Positions 5,580 through 6,116 of a stretch of 6,116 bases of DNA are shown here, piece after piece. Position 1 is the stretch's first letter. Every line of letters begins with the position of its first letter. The notes under the pieces are model-generated. The model was not told the origin of the DNA. It worked only from the letters and a program-made list of their open reading frames with translations, and ran no database searches. The stretch covers positions 1 to 6,116 of the forward strand of contig DIUI01000018.1 in NCBI GenBank assembly GCA_002428215.1. Direction: 5' to 3'. The stretch comes from Prolixibacteraceae bacterium UBA6162 (lineage in GTDB: Bacteria > Bacteroidota > Bacteroidia > Bacteroidales > Prolixibacteraceae). The position numbers were made by a program, and so were the translations under genes.

Positions 5580-5878
5580 GTCTCTACAATTCTAATTCCA
5601 TAACAGTGACATCTTACCGGATTGTTTTTAGAATATTCACCCGTTCGGGACAATAATTTACACTTTTTCTCTTTTGCAAAACTTTTAATTCGAAGTATTG
5701 TTTATAGTTCCTACAATAGCATTCAACATTCTCTTTGTAGCCGTTGCTTGTTTACCAATCCTCTTTTGTATTCGATATAAACGTGGTACATAAAGATTGA
5801 CTTGCTGTTGAGAAGTATAAAACAGATTGCAATCAAACGATTAGAGCTTATCGGGCTATAAATAAAAAAAGACCAAAA
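5580..5878. other. AT-rich intergenic stretch upstream of the exported protein
   Basis: These 299 bp hold no gene I can support. They contain two perfect 10-bp palindromes with a shared TTGCAA core, TTTTGCAAAA (5672-5681) and GATTGCAATC (5825-5834), and a CCGGATT (5617-5623) that is inverted relative to AATCCGG at 5570-5576. For the plus-strand gene at 5879 there is only a poor -7 candidate, TCTCTTTG (5730-5737), one base off consensus, with TTC 19 nt upstream. The last 20 bases before the ATG are A-rich (AATAAAAAAAGACC), as is usual for Bacteroidetes translation starts. A GCCGTTGCTTGT motif at 5740-5751 recurs in the following gene. Confidence 0.5.
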
Positions 5879-6116
5879 ATGAAAAAGTGGCTTCTGATTT
5901 TATCGGTTATTGCCGTTGCTTGTGTTTCAAAAAGGGTTGTCGAAAGTGAGATGATTACCATCAGCTCGAACCTGAACGGCAGCGGCCAGCAGCTTACCAT
6001 GGAGTTCGTGCAGGGTAAGTCGTTCAACTATCCCAGCTTTGCAGTCTGGATTGAAGACCTGGAGGGCAACTATATTGAAACGCTTTTTGTAACCCAATAC
6101 GTAGCTACCGGTGTTT
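5879..6116 (+). CDS. Exported protein or lipoprotein, possibly DUF2271 (partial)
   Basis: The frame starts at ATG 5879 and stays open to the window end, giving 79 residues of the N terminus. MKKWLLILSVIAVAC is a short signal peptide; the AVAC end could be a lipobox with C15 lipidated, or AVA could be a signal peptidase I site. Position -3 is Ala instead of the more usual Leu, Val or Ile, so lipidation is less certain than in the DUF4270 protein. The mature part contains FAVWIEDLEGNYIETLFVT at about 57-75, which resembles the VWIED-G--V-TL pattern I associate with DUF2271 periplasmic proteins of unknown function. The missing C-terminal part prevents a firm family call. The start is supported by the signal peptide and an A-rich leader. 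It is transcribed away from dtd. Confidence 0.7.
   Translation, partial: MKKWLLILSVIAVACVSKRVVESEMITISSNLNGSGQQLTMEFVQGKSFNYPSFAVWIEDLEGNYIETLFVTQYVATGV

Noticed and set aside
5563..5590. TTCGAATCC followed by GGGGTG resembles the T-loop and 3' end of a tRNA, as might be left by an integrated element.
   Set aside because: The T-stem does not pair fully (c5564 and a5565 face c5574 and c5573), there are no D or anticodon arms upstream, and no integrase or second copy is in the window. The palindrome explains the same bases better.

Overview
The window looks like chromosomal housekeeping DNA from a Bacteroidetes bacterium, probably of the order Bacteroidales. The evidence is a DUF4270 lipoprotein directly after the tail of a Bacteroidetes-type glycogen/starch synthase, a dtd - MazG-like - deoC cluster typical of Bacteroidales, A-rich sequence rather than Shine-Dalgarno sites before starts, and several exact TAnnTTTG promoter -7 boxes, the signature of the Bacteroidetes primary sigma factor. 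The genus cannot be resolved from this sequence.

Left part (1-3714, plus strand): the last 31 codons of a probable glycogen/starch synthase; a complete DUF4270 lipoprotein with its own likely promoter at 104-111; dusB, a tRNA-dihydrouridine synthase, 64 bp later; and a long-chain trans-polyprenyl diphosphate synthase, likely making the isoprenoid tail of the quinone, behind its own leader with an exact -7 box. The synthase reading frame has an ATG at 2635, but family comparison favours the ATG at 2740.

Middle part (3819-5518, minus strand): dtd (D-aminoacyl-tRNA deacylase), a small MazG-type nucleotide pyrophosphohydrolase and deoC (deoxyribose-phosphate aldolase) form a compact operon read right to left. 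The MazG and deoC genes are 4 nt apart. A promoter can be drawn before dtd and a second one between dtd and the MazG gene. The operon converges with the prenyl synthase gene across about 100 bp that hold weak hairpins.

Right part (5519-6116): a gene-poor, AT-rich stretch of 360 bp separates dtd from a divergent exported protein or lipoprotein that runs off the end and resembles DUF2271 proteins. This stretch holds the most unusual non-coding signal of the window, an imperfect 22-bp palindrome lying on the predicted dtd promoter.

I see no mobile element, CRISPR array, RNA gene, defence system or clearly new system. The genes are ordinary core functions: tRNA modification and quality control, nucleotide hygiene, deoxynucleoside catabolism and isoprenoid synthesis. 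The items worth checking are regulatory signals, start sites, small in-frame duplications and two proteins of unknown function.
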